Source: DASXUX01 sp036504595 (GTDB lineage: Bacteria; Planctomycetota; SZUA-567; H5-PLA8). Taken from it: 23,830 bases of DNA. The notes under the pieces were generated by a model, which did no database searches, was not told where the DNA came from, and saw only the letters and a list, made by a program, of their open reading frames with translations. The stretch lies in assembly GCA_036504595.1 (NCBI GenBank), contig DASXUX010000103.1, positions 1 through 23,830 on the forward strand, read 5' to 3'. Below, piece by piece: positions 22,047-23,830 of this stretch. A program made the translations under genes and the position numbers. Position 1 is the first letter of the stretch. Each line of letters begins with the position of its first letter.

Positions 22047-23078
22047 TCAGTACTTTGACAGACCAGTTCCGTTGCAGGACATGCAATTGCTGAAGCCACG
22101 TCCTTTGCAGACAACACATGCCATTCCGAAAACAAAGCGTCGCCCATTGCAGTTGTAGCACGCGAGGATGCCATTGCCGGTCCCGCGACACCGCAAGCAC
22201 GGCTCTGTTTGTTTGCTTTGCAGGTCTCGCAACGCCCGAGCGTTTTCCTCCAATGCAGTTCGGGTCTCGCGCTCCTTTCGCTCACGATCCATGTCTTCCA
22301 GCGTGCGCGCAATGTTGTCCATCTCCCGCTGCCGAGCAGCTCGCCTCTGCGCGAGCTCGTCCAGTTCCCGCTGCCGAGCGGCTTCTCGTCGCTGATATTC
22401 CGCTTCCACCTCCTCCGTCTTCTTCCGTTGCTCGTCATCTAGCTCTTTGACTTTGCGGGCGTATTCTCGGTTGCTCTCTTCCGTCTTTCTCTGTTGTTCG
22501 TCGTTAATGTCCTTAAGAATTTTGGCGAGCGAATCCGAAGGTGTCAGCGTTCGTGGCAACTCTACCTCTCGCTGGCGTAGTTCGCGTTCCTTCAACTTCA
22601 GTTCGGCCTCTCTTAAGTCCAGTTCGCGGCGCTTCAGTTCAAGCGACTCGTCCGCTTCGCGGGGGTTTCGCTCAGCGGTTGAGCCTTCCTTTGGAATTAG
22701 CGGAGGATAGCGGGTAGGCAGTGGCATCAAACGTTCAGCCTTTGGAAGAACGGCGGCGGGCGTCTGCGAAACAACGCCCAACGTGTCTGCTTTCGGCTGA
22801 ATGGGCGCGGGTGGCGGTATCTTTGCTGGAGTCTTTGGTGTTGTGCTTGTCGGCTTTGGGTCTTCTCTCTTGCTCATCCCAACTTGAAAAACGAACAGAA
22901 GTATCGGGGTGACAAGACAGGCAACTACGGCAATACCAAAGACAGGAACTTGTGCGCGCCCCGAGCCACCGAATAACCCCGGCGCACATCTGCGGCAGAG
23001 GATCACGCCACCGCTCGACTGCCGCAAGTCGCTGGCGGAATGCGAAGTGCCGCACCTATCGCACGTGATCGTGTCCAT
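22047..23078 (-). CDS. Membrane protein: zinc ribbon, TM, coiled coil, DnaJ-type cysteine-rich domain
   Basis: 343 residues; start at 23078 with AGAGG upstream. In order: a zinc ribbon (C6/C9 and C28/C31), a membrane helix (about 44-66, VPVFGIAVVACLVTPILLF), a Pro/Thr/Lys-rich linker (70-135), a long charged coiled coil (about 140-290) with internal repeats (DEQQRKTEESNREYARK and DEQRKKTEEVEAEYQRR), and a C-terminal cysteine-rich domain with four DnaJ-like CxxCxGxG units: CLRCRGTG, CYNCNGRR, CVVCKGRG, CMSCNGTG (294-339). The J-domain and DnaJ C-terminal domains are absent. The DnaJ zinc domain binds unfolded polypeptides, so a membrane-tethered holdase or scaffold is conceivable. I know no named family with this order. 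Confidence 0.82.
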   Translation of the reverse strand: MDTITCDRCGTSHSASDLRQSSGGVILCRRCAPGLFGGSGRAQVPVFGIAVVACLVTPILLFVFQVGMSKREDPKPTSTTPKTPAKIPPPAPIQPKADTLGVVSQTPAAVLPKAERLMPLPTRYPPLIPKEGSTAERNPREADESLELKRRELDLREAELKLKERELRQREVELPRTLTPSDSLAKILKDINDEQQRKTEESNREYARKVKELDDEQRKKTEEVEAEYQRREAARQRELDELAQRRAARQREMDNIARTLEDMDRERKERETRTALEENARALRDLQSKQTEPCLRCRGTGNGILACYNCNGRRFVFGMACVVCKGRGFSNCMSCNGTGLSKY

Positions 23079-23230
23079 AGCTGGCCTCTTTTTTCGAAAG
23101 GTCGATACACGGGCGACAATACTCCCCCGCGTGCCCAGAGCAACCAAAATCCGGCCGATAGATCTCTGTGCGCCGGATTCACTGCTGTACAGAATGCGCC
23201 CTGCCGATGCCGGTGAATGGAGGACGCCTT

Positions 23231-23449
23231 ATGAGATGGCGTGACGGTCCAACAGAGTCCGGCTACTACTGGGTGCTCCCGCGTTACCGCAATGCGCTGC
23301 CAAAAGTCGTTCGTGCGGAAATCTGCGGCGAGCAGATGACGTGCTGCTACGGTCAGCGCAGCGTCAATCCCGCCGCGTTTGAATATTGGTGCGGCCCGAT
23401 CACGCCGCCGTCTTTTCCACAGGAAGACGGCGGAGCAACAGTGTCATAG
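23231..23449 (+). CDS. Small phage-type hypothetical protein
   Basis: 72 residues, ATG preceded by GGAGG with good spacing. The pattern WRDGPTESGYYWV, a central basic part and a Trp/Cys-containing end (FEYWCGPITPP) resembles small phage and prophage proteins that start with a G-Y/W-Y-W motif; function of that type is unknown. It is transcribed away from the zinc-ribbon gene and converges with the last gene. Confidence 0.65.
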   Translation: MRWRDGPTESGYYWVLPRYRNALPKVVRAEICGEQMTCCYGQRSVNPAAFEYWCGPITPPSFPQEDGGATVS

Positions 23450-23465
23450 CGGATCATCCTTCCGG

Positions 23466-23501
23466 CTTCGGTATTCGCGTCACTTATTTGCGATGCCGAA
23501 G
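23466..23501. terminator. Imperfect inverted repeat between convergent genes
   Basis: CTTCGGTATTCGC (23466-23478 region) pairs with GCGATGCCGAAG (23490-23501) apart from one or two bases, in the 90-bp gap between convergent stops. No strong T-run, so termination is only likely by position. Confidence 0.3.
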
Positions 23502-23539
23502 AGCATGTCATCGGGTTTTCATCCGGCCAGTCTGCAATG

Positions 23540-23830
23540 TTACTTCGTCGCGCCGGCCTTGTCCTTCACGGCCTTGTAGCTCTGTGTCACGGACTTCTGC
23601 AGTACTTCGCCGTTGAATACCAACGTAATGGGGACGCTAATTTGCGCCGATGTGGTCGCGTTGATCAATCCCTCATCGGCCAGCGCCGCCGCATATGAAC
23701 CTTTGCTCAGCTTCACGGCGAACTTGGCGATCTGCAGCGGCGTGCCGGTCTTGCCTGACTTCACGCCTATCGCAAGCGAGTCATTGCCCTTGGGCGACTT
23801 GCCCTTGGGGTCGAGCGTGAAGGACTTCAC
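23540..23830 (-). CDS. C-terminal part of a probable exported beta-rich protein
   Basis: 96 residues visible; the gene runs off the right edge, so the GTG at the edge need not be the start. The sequence alternates short beta strands with Lys/Gly/Ser-rich turns (FTLDPKGKSPKGNDSLAIGV, then IAKFAVKLSKGSYAAALADE and ISVPITLVFNGEVLQKS). This is typical of extracellular or cell-surface beta-sandwich repeats. No enzymatic motif. It may belong to the host chromosome rather than the mobile element, which would put an element boundary near here. Confidence 0.65.
   Translation of the reverse strand: MKSFTLDPKGKSPKGNDSLAIGVKSGKTGTPLQIAKFAVKLSKGSYAAALADEGLINATTSAQISVPITLVFNGEVLQKSVTQSYKAVKDKAGATK

Noticed and set aside
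1..23830. CRISPR array, reverse transcriptase or toxin-antitoxin pair
   Set aside because: No regularly spaced repeats, no RT motif (YxDD in context) and no recognisable toxin-antitoxin family were found.

Overview
The window looks like a piece of a GC-rich genome from the Planctomycetota/Verrucomicrobiota group, or a phage or mobile element living in such a host. The evidence is a Ser/Thr kinase fused through one membrane segment to a formylglycine-generating-enzyme (FGE)-sulfatase domain, an amidoligase plus class-II amidotransferase cluster, a HARE-HTH protein with a Lys/Ala/Pro-rich tail, and two large related tyrosine recombinases. No rRNA, complete tRNA or CRISPR array was found. Taxonomy is inferred from gene content only.

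Layout. (1) 1-3187, minus strand: an accessory operon with an amidoligase, a small protein resembling a zincin that has lost its HExxH motif, a broken class-II glutamine amidotransferase and the start of one more gene. A complete IS4-family element (349-1820, 15-bp perfect inverted repeats, 10-bp target duplication) sits between them. (2) 3188-5789: a mostly empty stretch, then the kinase/FGE gene on the plus strand. (3) 5798-7650, minus strand: a frameshifted HARE-HTH copy, an intact HARE-HTH gene with its own terminator, and two small phage-type genes. (4) 7772-14449, plus strand: a lambda-like DNA packaging module: a small ORF resembling the N-terminus of the terminase, a GpA-type large terminase, an NrdR-like zinc ribbon, a gpW-position protein and a lambda-type portal. 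AT-richer cargo, a divergent gene pair, is inserted between the zinc ribbon and the gpW-like gene. The portal is fused in frame, at about residue 382, to the C-terminal catalytic part of a tyrosine recombinase; no capsid or tail genes follow. (5) 14498-17273, minus strand: a CHAP-domain exported protein and an AT-richer HTH-DUF218 protein beside an attachment site. (6) 17249-21596, minus strand: a complete integrase whose reading frame runs through a tRNA-Pro 3'-half (the attachment core), then an excisionase-like HTH, a replication-type protein, two small proteins and a winged-helix protein, mostly overlapping by 4-8 bp as one operon. (7) 21704-23078, minus strand: two membrane-anchored zinc-ribbon proteins, the larger carrying a long coiled coil and a DnaJ-type cysteine-rich domain. 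(8) 23231 to the end: a small phage-type protein and the C-terminus of a possibly exported protein.

Reading. The window is a mosaic of at least two mobile elements. The packaging module seems to have lost its structural genes through the portal-recombinase join. The integrase-excisionase-replication block looks like a second element or satellite integrated at, or carrying an attP derived from, tRNA-Pro. The most original candidates are the portal-integrase chimera, the zinc-ribbon/coiled-coil/DnaJ-cysteine membrane protein with its small partner, the HTH-DUF218 protein next to att, and the divergent cargo pair inside the packaging operon.
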